From Actinomadura montaniterrae (GTDB taxonomy: Bacteria > Actinomycetota > Actinomycetes > Streptosporangiales > Streptosporangiaceae): a stretch of 57,499 nt of DNA. This document shows, piece after piece, positions 33,399-41,653 of the stretch. Under the pieces are notes generated by a model that did no database searches, had not been told where the DNA came from, and saw only the letters and a program-made list of their open reading frames with translations. How positions within the stretch are numbered: position 1 is the stretch's first letter; every line of letters starts with the position of its first letter. The stretch covers positions 1 to 57,499 of the forward strand of contig NZ_WBMR01000039.1 of assembly GCF_008923365.1 (NCBI RefSeq), in the 5' to 3' direction. The position numbers and the translations under genes were made by a program.

Positions 33399-34240
33399 AC
33401 CACGATCTGCTCGGTCTGGACGGACGCGTCGTCATCGTCGCCGGTGCGGGCGGCGGCGGCATCGGCACCGCGACGACGGCCCTCATCGCCCGCGCCGGGG
33501 CGACCGTGGTCGCGGTGAGCCGGCGGCGCGAGAACCTCGACGAGCACGTCGGCCCGCTGGCGGACGAGGGCCTGCCCGTCGTCCCGGTCCCGGCCGACGT
33601 GTCCACCGCCGACGGCGTCGCGGAGGTGATGGAGCACGCCGCGAAGGCCGGCGGCGACCTGCACGGCCTGGTCAACGTCGCGGGCGGCGCCGCGCCCGCC
33701 ACCTGGATGCCCGCCACCCGCGTCACCCGCGACGACTGGCGGGCGCTGTTCCACCAGAACCTGGAGACGATGTTCTTCATGAGCCAGGCCGTCGCCGCCG
33801 AGCTGAAGGCGCGCGGCCGTCCGGGCTCGATCGTCTCGCTTTCGTCGATCAGCGGCATGAACACGGCGCCGTTCCACATCGCCTACGGCACCGCCAAGGC
33901 GGCGCTGGTCGCGGCGACCCGCACGATGGCCGTGGAACTGGCCCTCGACGGCATCCGGGTGAACGCCGTCGCGCCGGGGGTGACCGAGACCCCGGCGTCC
34001 GGCACCTACGTCGACGAGGACCCGGAACGCGACCGCCGCGCCATCGCCATGGGACGGCGCGGGCGCCCCGAGGAGCAGGCGGGCGCCGTCCTCTTCCTGC
34101 TGTCGGACCTGTCGTCGTACATCACGGGGCAGACGCTCCTGGTCGACGGCGGCCTCAACCTCAAGTGGACCCACCTGGGCGCCGACAACACGTCCCTCTT
34201 CCTCAAGGACGAGGGCTTCCGCGACGCCATCACGCACTGA
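33395..34240 (+). CDS. SDR-family oxidoreductase
   Basis: A 281-residue SDR. The cofactor loop is AGAGGGGIG, a glycine-rich variant of TGxxxGxG. The catalytic part is SLSSISG followed by YGTAK, and the C-terminus is ITGQTLLVDGG with a ~25-residue extension. It is the second gene of the plus-strand operon and is followed 62 bp later by Rieske copy 4. Likely an alcohol or diol dehydrogenase in the same pathway. Confidence 0.9.
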   Translation: MNHDLLGLDGRVVIVAGAGGGGIGTATTALIARAGATVVAVSRRRENLDEHVGPLADEGLPVVPVPADVSTADGVAEVMEHAAKAGGDLHGLVNVAGGAAPATWMPATRVTRDDWRALFHQNLETMFFMSQAVAAELKARGRPGSIVSLSSISGMNTAPFHIAYGTAKAALVAATRTMAVELALDGIRVNAVAPGVTETPASGTYVDEDPERDRRAIAMGRRGRPEEQAGAVLFLLSDLSSYITGQTLLVDGGLNLKWTHLGADNTSLFLKDEGFRDAITH

Positions 34241-34302
34241 CCCCACGGCCCGGCACCTGCCCGGATCTCCCGACGCATCCCCGACGCGGGTTGGAGGAAG
34301 CC

Positions 34303-35679
34303 ATGAGCGAGACCCTCGAGAACGTCCCCGAAGCCGCATCCACGGAACCGTTGTCGGAGCCGATGACGATCGGCGTGGAGGCGTACGTCTCGGAGGAGTA
34401 CGCCCGCGCCGAGGGGGACCGGCTGTGGAGCAGGGTGTGGCAGCAGGTCGCCCGGGTCGAGGAGCTGCCCGAGGCCGGCGACTGGCTCACCTACGACATC
34501 GCCGACGACTCGATCATCGTCGTGCGCACGGCGAAGGACCGGTTCCGCGCGTACCACAACGTCTGCTCGCACCGCGGCCGGCGGCTGGTGGACACCCCGC
34601 CCGGCGCGCACGACGCCCGCGGCCACGGCCGCCAGTTCGTCTGCGGGTTCCACGGCTGGCGGTACAACATCGACGGCGACTGCACCCACGTCCCCGAACG
34701 CGAGGACTGGCCGTGCGGGCTGACCGACGAGCGCATCGCGCTGAAACAGGTCGCGGTCGACACCTGGGGCGGCTGGGTCTGGATCAACATGGACCCGGAC
34801 TGCGAGCCGCTGCGCGACTACCTCGAACCCGCCGCCACCTTGCTCGACCCGTTCCACCTGGAGAACATGCGCTACCGGTGGCGGCGCTGGCTGGTCTTCG
34901 ACTGCAACTGGAAGGTCGCCTTCGAGGCGTTCATGGAGACCTACCACGTCCCCTACACGCACCCGGAGTTCATGAAGTTCGGCGGGTTCCTCGGCTGGGC
35001 GCGCTCGCACGGCAGGCACAGCAACATCGGCTACGACGCGCCGAAGAGCATGGACGAGAACCAGGCCAAGCTGCGCCTCGGCACCGGCGACGACCCGCGC
35101 GTGTCGACGGCCGAACTGCAGAGCTTCACCTGGGAGAACGCCAACACCAACACCACCTGGACGCTGGTCGAGGTGGCGCAGGAGCTCGTCAAGGACCTGC
35201 CCGAGGGCACCCCGGCGCCCGAGGTGCTCGCGCACTGGCTGTCCACGGCCCGCGCGAAGGACGCCGAGCGCGGCGTGGTCTGGCCGACCGTCCCGCCGGA
35301 GATCACCGCGAAGGCCGGCACGGCCTGGCAGATCTTCCCGAACTTCCAGATCGGGCACGCGCCCAACAACATGCTCTGCTACCGGTTCCGGCCGTACGGG
35401 CACGACCCCGACAAGTGCGTGTTCGAGGCCGCCGTCTACGAGCTGTTCCCGCCCGGCGAGGAGCCCGAGACCGAGTGGATCCACACACCGCAGGACGACC
35501 CCGGCTGGCGCACCGTCCTGCCGCAGGACTTCTCCAACATGGCGGCCGTCCAGCAGGGGATGAAGTCGCGCGGCTTCTCCGGTCCCAAGCCCAACCCGTA
35601 CCGCGAGCGCAGCGTCGTGAACCTCCACCACAACCTCGCGAAGTACATGGGCACCGGAGCGCCGCGCGACCTCGCCTGA
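34303..35679 (+). CDS. Rieske non-haem iron oxygenase, alpha subunit (copy 4)
   Basis: A 458-residue oxygenase of a lineage different from copies 1-3. Rieske ligands are C88-x-H90 and C114-x2-H117 (CGFHGWRYNIDG). Iron histidines are H215 and H220 (ETYHVPYTH), with Glu212 bridging. It lacks the small companion gene that follows the others. TTGGAGGAAG precedes the ATG. It is 68 bp upstream of a Baeyer-Villiger monooxygenase; ring hydroxylation, dehydrogenation and Baeyer-Villiger insertion in that order is a reasonable inference for this operon. Confidence 0.93.
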   Translation: MSETLENVPEAASTEPLSEPMTIGVEAYVSEEYARAEGDRLWSRVWQQVARVEELPEAGDWLTYDIADDSIIVVRTAKDRFRAYHNVCSHRGRRLVDTPPGAHDARGHGRQFVCGFHGWRYNIDGDCTHVPEREDWPCGLTDERIALKQVAVDTWGGWVWINMDPDCEPLRDYLEPAATLLDPFHLENMRYRWRRWLVFDCNWKVAFEAFMETYHVPYTHPEFMKFGGFLGWARSHGRHSNIGYDAPKSMDENQAKLRLGTGDDPRVSTAELQSFTWENANTNTTWTLVEVAQELVKDLPEGTPAPEVLAHWLSTARAKDAERGVVWPTVPPEITAKAGTAWQIFPNFQIGHAPNNMLCYRFRPYGHDPDKCVFEAAVYELFPPGEEPETEWIHTPQDDPGWRTVLPQDFSNMAAVQQGMKSRGFSGPKPNPYRERSVVNLHHNLAKYMGTGAPRDLA

Positions 35680-35747
35680 GCCGCCCACCCGCACCGACGT
35701 GACGGCGGACGACCCGGAGTCACCGCCCCGAGCCGAGGAATCACTGG

Positions 35748-37577
35748 ATGCCGCACGAATGCGCGCCGACGCAGACTCCCGAGGTCGACCGCGACGCCCT
35801 CCGAGAGAAGTACCTGTCCGAGCGCGACAAGCGCCTGCACCCCGAGGGGCGCGGCCAGTACGTGGTGACCGAGGGGGAGTTCGCGGACTTCTACGAGTCC
35901 GACCCGTACCTGCCGGTCCAGCCGCGCGAGCCGATCACCGGCGACGTGGACGCGGTGGTGCTCGGCGCCGGCTTCTCCGGCCTCGTCACCGCGGCGCGGA
36001 TCAAGCAGGCCGGCGTCACGGACCTGCGCGTCGTCGACTGGGCGGGCGACTTCGGCGGTGCCTGGTACTGGAACCGGTACCCGGGGATCCAGTGCGACAC
36101 CGACAGCTACTGCTACCTGCCGCTGCTCGAAGAGGTCGGGTACATGCCGAAGCAGAAGTACGCCTTCGGCGACGAGGTGTACGAGCACTGCCAACGCATC
36201 GCCAAGCACTTCGGCCTCTACGACAACGCGCTGTTCCACACCTTGGTGACCTCGCTGCAGTGGGACGAGTCGATCGGCCGCTGGCGGATCGGCACCAACC
36301 GCGGCGACGGCATCACGGCCCGCTTCGTCGCCATGTGCCAGGGCCCGTTCAACCGTCCGAAGCTGCCCGGCGTCCCCGGCCTCACCGAGTTCGAGGGGCA
36401 CACCATCCACACCGCGCGCTGGGACTACGACTACTCCGGCGGCGACATGAGCGGCGGGCTCAGCGGCCTGGCCGGCAAGAAGGTCGCGGTCATCGGCACC
36501 GGCGCGAGCGGCGTCCAGGTGATCCCGCACATCGCCCGCGCCGCCGAGCACCTGTACGTCTTCCAGCGGACGGCGTCGACCATCGACGAGCGCGGCGACG
36601 TCCCGACCGACCCGGAGTGGGCGAAGACGCTGCGTCCGGGCTGGCAGGAGGAGCGGCGCCGCAGCTTCCACACCGCGGCGTTCGAGGCGTTCGGGCCGGG
36701 CCAGCCCGACCTGGTGTGCGACGGCTGGACGGAGATCAGCCGCAACCTGGCCGCGTACCTGGACGAGACGGACGGCTGGGCCGCGATGGCCGACCCCGCG
36801 ACGTTCATGGAGCTGCGCGAGCTCGTGGACTACCGGGTGATGGAGCGGCTGCGCCGCCGCGTCGAGGCGCTCGTCGACGACCCGGAGACCGCCGAGATCC
36901 TCAAGCCCTACTACCGCTTCCTGTGCAAGCGGCCGTGCTTCAACGACCAGTACCTGCCGACGTTCAACCGCCCGAACGTCACGCTCGTCGACGTGTCCGG
37001 GACCAAGGGCGTCGAGCGCATCACGCCGAAGGGCATCATGGCGCGCGGCGTCGAGCACGAGGTCGACTGCATCGTCTTCGCCAGCGGCTTCGAGATCACC
37101 ACCGACCTCGACCGGCGGTTCGGCATCCAGCCCTTCGCGGGACGCGGCGGCGTGTCACTGTACGACCACTGGGCCGACGGCTACCGCACCTTGCACGGCA
37201 TCACCACGCACGGCTTCCCGAACCTGTTCTTCACCGGGTTCCTGCAAGGCGGCGTCACCGCGAGCACGACGGCGATGTTCGAGCAGCAGGCCCGGCACAT
37301 CTCCTACCTGATCGCCGAGACGCTGGCGCGCGGCGCCACGACCGTCGAACCGACCGCCGACGCCCAGGCCCAGTGGTGCAGGACGGTCAAGGAGACCGCC
37401 GTCGACAACAGCACGTTCGAGCGGGAGTGCACGCCCGGCTACTACAACGGCGAGGGCGAGAAGAAGATCCGGTCGCATCTGGGCGAGCCGTACTGGCCGG
37501 GCTTCTACGCCATGGAGGACCTGCTGCGGGCGTGGCGCGACACCGGCGACATGGAGGGCATGGTCGTCCATGGCTGA
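35748..37577 (+). CDS. Baeyer-Villiger monooxygenase, large-ring (cyclododecanone/cyclopentadecanone) type
   Basis: A 609-residue flavin monooxygenase. FAD motif GAGFSG (73-78), NADPH motif GTGASG (250-255) and the BVMO fingerprint FxGxxxHxxxWD (F215-D226). The N-terminal extension (DRDALREKYLSERDKRLHPEG) and the C-terminal CTPGYYNGEG are features I recall from the cyclododecanone/cyclopentadecanone monooxygenase clade rather than cyclohexanone or steroid monooxygenase. It inserts oxygen next to a ketone to form a lactone or ester using NADPH and O2. It overlaps the next SDR by 8 bp. Similarity to that clade is from memory and not from an alignment. Confidence 0.9.
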   Translation: MPHECAPTQTPEVDRDALREKYLSERDKRLHPEGRGQYVVTEGEFADFYESDPYLPVQPREPITGDVDAVVLGAGFSGLVTAARIKQAGVTDLRVVDWAGDFGGAWYWNRYPGIQCDTDSYCYLPLLEEVGYMPKQKYAFGDEVYEHCQRIAKHFGLYDNALFHTLVTSLQWDESIGRWRIGTNRGDGITARFVAMCQGPFNRPKLPGVPGLTEFEGHTIHTARWDYDYSGGDMSGGLSGLAGKKVAVIGTGASGVQVIPHIARAAEHLYVFQRTASTIDERGDVPTDPEWAKTLRPGWQEERRRSFHTAAFEAFGPGQPDLVCDGWTEISRNLAAYLDETDGWAAMADPATFMELRELVDYRVMERLRRRVEALVDDPETAEILKPYYRFLCKRPCFNDQYLPTFNRPNVTLVDVSGTKGVERITPKGIMARGVEHEVDCIVFASGFEITTDLDRRFGIQPFAGRGGVSLYDHWADGYRTLHGITTHGFPNLFFTGFLQGGVTASTTAMFEQQARHISYLIAETLARGATTVEPTADAQAQWCRTVKETAVDNSTFERECTPGYYNGEGEKKIRSHLGEPYWPGFYAMEDLLRAWRDTGDMEGMVVHG

Positions 37578-38496
37578 CCTCGGGTTCGACGGCCGGGTCG
37601 CCGTCGTCACCGGCGCGGGCCGCGGACTCGGGCGCGCCTACGCCCGGCTGCTCGGCGCGCTGGGCGCCAAGGTCGTCGTCAACGACCCGGGCGGCGCGAT
37701 GAGCGGCGAGGGCACCGACCCCGGTCCGGCGGACGCGGTCGTCCGGGAGATCGAGGAGGCCGGGGGAGAGGCCGCCGCCAGCCACGCGTCCGTCGCGACG
37801 TTCGAGGGCGGCCGGGCGATCATCGACGCGGCGCTCGACCGCTTCGGCCGGATCGACGTGCTGGTCCACAACGCGGGCAACCACCGTCCGGCGCCGCTCG
37901 CGGAGATGACGCCCGAGGACCTCGACGCCGTCCTGGACGTCCACCTGCGCGGCGCTTTCAACGTCGTCCGGCACGCGTTCCCCGCCATGTGCGCCGCCGG
38001 ATACGGGCGCGTCGTGCTGACCTCGTCGATCGGCGGCCTGTACGGCAACCGCCGGGTCGCCAACTACGCGATGGCGAAGGCGGGCGTGATCGGGCTGTCG
38101 AACGTGGTCGCGCTCGAAGGCGCCGAACACGGCGTGAAATGCAACGTCATCGTCCCCGCCGCCGTCACCCGGATGGCCGCGGGCATCGACACCTCCGCCT
38201 ACCCGCCGATGGAACCCGAGCTCGCGGCGCCCGCCGTCGGCTGGCTCGCGCACGAGTCCTGCTCGATCACCGGCGAGATGCTGGTGGCGATCGCCGGACG
38301 GGTCGCGCGGGCGTTCGTCGGCGAGACCCCGGGCGTGCACCGGCCGTCCTGGACGATCGACGAGGTCGGCGAGCGGATCGCGGAGATCCGCGACGCCCGC
38401 GACCCCTGGATCCTGCCGGTCGTCCCCTCGGCGCACAACGACCACATCAGCAGGAGCTTCGCGATGGCGAGCCCCGCAACGGCCAAGGAGGGCTAG
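37570..38496 (+). CDS. SDR-family oxidoreductase, MFE-2/hydroxyacyl-CoA dehydrogenase-like
   Basis: A 308-residue SDR. The start is GFDGRVAVVTGAGRGLGRAYA with VVVNDPGGA, the arrangement found in the dehydrogenase domain of type 2 peroxisomal multifunctional enzyme (HSD17B4) and actinobacterial relatives. Catalytic SSIGG...YAMAK is present. Such proteins oxidise 3-hydroxyacyl-CoA or 17-hydroxysteroids. The ATG lies inside the end of the BVMO gene, and the ThDP enzyme gene follows after 5 bp. Confidence 0.9.
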   Translation: MADLGFDGRVAVVTGAGRGLGRAYARLLGALGAKVVVNDPGGAMSGEGTDPGPADAVVREIEEAGGEAAASHASVATFEGGRAIIDAALDRFGRIDVLVHNAGNHRPAPLAEMTPEDLDAVLDVHLRGAFNVVRHAFPAMCAAGYGRVVLTSSIGGLYGNRRVANYAMAKAGVIGLSNVVALEGAEHGVKCNVIVPAAVTRMAAGIDTSAYPPMEPELAAPAVGWLAHESCSITGEMLVAIAGRVARAFVGETPGVHRPSWTIDEVGERIAEIRDARDPWILPVVPSAHNDHISRSFAMASPATAKEG

Positions 38497-38501
38497 CCGC
38501 C

Positions 38502-40208
38502 ATGGCGGTCAAGGTCTACGAACGCATCCTTCAGCTCTTCGAGGCCGAGGGGATCAGCACCATCTTCGGCATCCCCGATCCGAACTTCGTGCACCTCTTC
38601 CACCTCGCCGAGGAGCGCGGCTGGAACGTGGTCGCCCCGCACCACGAGGAGGCCGCCGGGTTCATGGCGGAGGCGGTGTCGCGGATGACGGGGAAGCCGG
38701 CCGTGTGCATCGGCACGCTCGGCCCCGGCATGGCGAACATGGCCGGGGCGATGATGTGCGCCAAGGTCGAGAACTCGCCGGTCGTGTTCCTCGGCGGGCA
38801 GCGGGCCCGCATCACCGAGCAGCGGGTGCGGCGCGGCCGCATCCAGTTCGTCAAGCAGTCCGAGTTGTTCGCGCCCTCGGTGAAGTACGCCGCCAGCATC
38901 GAGTACGCCGACCAGACCGACGAGATCGTCCGCGAGGGGCTGCGGAAGGCGCTGTCGGGCACGCCCGGGCCCGTCTACATCGAGTACCCGTCGCACGTGA
39001 TCCAGGAGGAGCTCGACGTCCCGGCGGCGGCGCCACCCGAGACGTACCGCCTGGTCGGGCAGACGGCGGGCCCGGACAAGGTCGCCGAGGCAGCGGTGGC
39101 CGTACGGGCGGCGAAGCAGCCGATCCTCCTCGTCGGCCACGGCGTCCACACCGCCCGCGCGGGGGAGCAGGTCAAGCAGCTCGCCGACCTGATGGCATGC
39201 CCCGTCATCCAGACGTCCGGCGGCACCTCCTACATCAAGGGACTGGAGGACCGCACCTGGTCCTACGGCTTCTCGCCATCGGCCGTCGACGCGGTCGTGA
39301 AATCGGACCTCTGCCTGGCGATCGGCACCGAACTGGGCGAGCCCGTCCACTACGGGCGGGGCCGGCACTGGCTCGAGAACGCCGCCGGACGCACCTGGAT
39401 CCTCATCGAGCAGGACCCCGGGGCGATCGGCGTCAACCGCCCGATCGACATCCCGCTGGTCGGCGACCTGCGCGCGGTCGTCCCGCAGCTCGTGGACGCG
39501 CTCGCCGGCTCGCCGCGCACACCGTCACCGGAGCTCGCCGGCTGGATCGAGCAGGACGCGGCGCGGCTCGCGGACCTGGCGGAGACGGCCCCGTCCGGCG
39601 GGTCGCCCGTCCACCCCGCGCGGCTCGTCGTCGAGGCGACCAGGGCCTTCCCGCCGGACGGGATCATGGTCCGCGACGGCGGCGCCACCACGATCTTCGG
39701 CTGGACGTACTCGCAGGCCAAACCGCACGACGTGCTCTGGAACCAGAACTTCGGCCACCTCGGCACCGGGCTGCCCTACGCCGTGGGCGCCGGGGTCGCC
39801 GACGGCGGCGCGCGCCCGCTGATGCTGATCACCGGCGACTCGTCGTTCCTGTTCCAGATCGCGGAGCTGGAGACGGCGGCCCGCCTGAACCTGCCGCTGG
39901 TCTGCGTCGTGGCCGTCGACTACGCGTGGGGCCTGGAGGTGGGCGTCTACAAGCGCACCTTCGGGCAGGACGCGCGGATGCCCGGCGTGCACTGGAGCAC
40001 CGGCACCCGGCTCGACAAGGTCGCCGAGGGCTTCGGCTGCCACGGCGAGTACGTCGACCGCGACGCGGACATCGCCCCCGCCATCAAGCGCGCCTACGCG
40101 AGCGGGAAGCCGGCGGTCGTCCACGTCGCGGTCGACCCCAAGGCGAACTCGGAGGAGATGCCGAGCTACGCCGAGTTCCGGACCTGGTACGCGGAAGGGA
40201 TGCAGTGA
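38502..40208 (+). CDS. ThDP-dependent lyase/decarboxylase (acetolactate synthase-like)
   Basis: A 568-residue three-domain ThDP enzyme. The activating Glu is E50 in HHEEAAGFMAEA. The Mg-ThDP motif starts GDSSFLFQ (~446), but where most members have NN/NNxxY this one has VAVDYAWG, so a metal ligand Asn seems to be replaced by Asp. FAD is not used by all relatives. Possible reactions are decarboxylation or cleavage of 2-hydroxyacyl-CoA/2-oxo acids, as in oxalyl-CoA decarboxylase and 2-hydroxyacyl-CoA lyase. It is followed by an aldehyde dehydrogenase with GTGA overlap, so an aldehyde product that is then oxidised is a natural reading (inference). Confidence 0.87.
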   Translation: MAVKVYERILQLFEAEGISTIFGIPDPNFVHLFHLAEERGWNVVAPHHEEAAGFMAEAVSRMTGKPAVCIGTLGPGMANMAGAMMCAKVENSPVVFLGGQRARITEQRVRRGRIQFVKQSELFAPSVKYAASIEYADQTDEIVREGLRKALSGTPGPVYIEYPSHVIQEELDVPAAAPPETYRLVGQTAGPDKVAEAAVAVRAAKQPILLVGHGVHTARAGEQVKQLADLMACPVIQTSGGTSYIKGLEDRTWSYGFSPSAVDAVVKSDLCLAIGTELGEPVHYGRGRHWLENAAGRTWILIEQDPGAIGVNRPIDIPLVGDLRAVVPQLVDALAGSPRTPSPELAGWIEQDAARLADLAETAPSGGSPVHPARLVVEATRAFPPDGIMVRDGGATTIFGWTYSQAKPHDVLWNQNFGHLGTGLPYAVGAGVADGGARPLMLITGDSSFLFQIAELETAARLNLPLVCVVAVDYAWGLEVGVYKRTFGQDARMPGVHWSTGTRLDKVAEGFGCHGEYVDRDADIAPAIKRAYASGKPAVVHVAVDPKANSEEMPSYAEFRTWYAEGMQ

Positions 40209-41653
40209 CGGCCATGGGCGACAACCTGGAGTTCTACATCGGCGGGGAGTGGACCGCCCCGGCCGATCCGTCACGGACCCTCGACGTCGTGAACCCCGCG
40301 ACCGAGCAGGTCTGCGGCAAGGTCGCGGCCGGTTCGGCCGCCGACGTGGACCGGGCGGTCGCGGCGGCGCGCGGCGCGTTCGGCTCCTGGTCGCGGACGA
40401 GCGCCGCCGACCGGACCGAGGTGCTGCGGAACGTCCAGGAGGCGTACCAGAAGCGGTCCGGCGACCTCGCCGCCGCGCTGACCGAGGAGATGGGCGCGCC
40501 CGCGTCGCTCGCCGGCGGGTTCCAGGTCGGGCTCGGCGCCGGCCACCTGGCCAAGGCGATCGAGATCCTCCAGGACTTCGCGTTCGAGGAGCGGCGCGGC
40601 GCCACCCTCGTCGTGAAGGAGCCGATCGGGGTCTGCGCGCTGATCACCCCCTGGAACTGGCCGCTCAACCAGATCGCGGTGAAGGTGTTCCCGGCGCTGG
40701 CGACCGGCTGCACGATGGTCCTCAAGCCGTCGGAGATCGCACCGTCCGCCGGGCGGATCTTCGCCGAGATCCTGGACGCCGCGGGCGTCCCCGCCGGGGT
40801 GTTCAACCTCGTCCAGGGCGACGGGCCCGGCGTCGGCGCGGCGCTCTCGTCGCACCCCGGCGTCGACATGGTCTCCTTCACCGGGTCGGTGCGCGCGGGC
40901 GTCGAGGTCGCGCGGAACGCCGCGCCCGGCGTCAAGCGGGTCACCCAGGAACTCGGCGGCAAGAGCCCGAACATCGTGCTGGACGACGCGGCCTTCGCCG
41001 CGAACGTCGCGTCCGGCGTCACCACCATGATGGGCAACTCCGGGCAGACCTGCAGCGCCCTCTCGCGGATGCTGGTGCCGAGGTCGCGGATGGACGAGGC
41101 CGCCGCCGTCGCGCGCGAGGCCGTCGCCGGCGTCAGCGTGGGCGACCCCGCCGGCGACGTCGTGATGGGCCCGGTGGCGTCGCGGGCCCAGTTCGACAAG
41201 GTGCAGGCGCTCATCCGGAAGGGAATCGAGGAAGGCGCCACCCTCGTGGCCGGAGGCACCGGCCGTCCGGACGGCCTGCCGACCGGCTTCTACGTCAGGC
41301 CGACCGTCTTCGCCGACGTCACCAACGACATGACCATCGCCCGCGAGGAGATCTTCGGCCCGGTCCTGACGATCATCGGCTACGACGACGTCGACCACGC
41401 CGTCGAGATCGCCAACGACACCGAGTACGGCCTGGCCGGCAACGTCGCCGGCGCCGACCTCGACGCCGCCCGCGCCGTGGCCCGCCGCATCCGCGCGGGC
41501 TGGGTCTCCATCAACGACGGGTTCGACTTCGGCTGCCCCTTCGGCGGCTACAAGAAGAGCGGCAACGGCCGCGAATGGGGCGAGTTCGGCTTCCACGACT
41601 ACCTGGAGACCAAGGGCGTCCTCGGCTACGAACCCGAGCAGGCCGCGGGCTAG
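40205..41653 (+). CDS. Aldehyde dehydrogenase, copy 2
   Basis: A 482-residue aldehyde dehydrogenase. VSFTGSVRAGVEV, the general base in ELGGKSPNIVL, catalytic Cys283 in GQTC and FGGYKKSGNGREWGEFG are present. GTG 40205 overlaps the stop of the ThDP enzyme and has GGAAGGG upstream; ATG 40214 is the alternative. It probably oxidises the aldehyde released by that enzyme. It ends in TAG within CTAG, whose complement is also the TAG stop of the convergent gene. Confidence 0.93.
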   Translation: MTAMGDNLEFYIGGEWTAPADPSRTLDVVNPATEQVCGKVAAGSAADVDRAVAAARGAFGSWSRTSAADRTEVLRNVQEAYQKRSGDLAAALTEEMGAPASLAGGFQVGLGAGHLAKAIEILQDFAFEERRGATLVVKEPIGVCALITPWNWPLNQIAVKVFPALATGCTMVLKPSEIAPSAGRIFAEILDAAGVPAGVFNLVQGDGPGVGAALSSHPGVDMVSFTGSVRAGVEVARNAAPGVKRVTQELGGKSPNIVLDDAAFAANVASGVTTMMGNSGQTCSALSRMLVPRSRMDEAAAVAREAVAGVSVGDPAGDVVMGPVASRAQFDKVQALIRKGIEEGATLVAGGTGRPDGLPTGFYVRPTVFADVTNDMTIAREEIFGPVLTIIGYDDVDHAVEIANDTEYGLAGNVAGADLDAARAVARRIRAGWVSINDGFDFGCPFGGYKKSGNGREWGEFGFHDYLETKGVLGYEPEQAAG

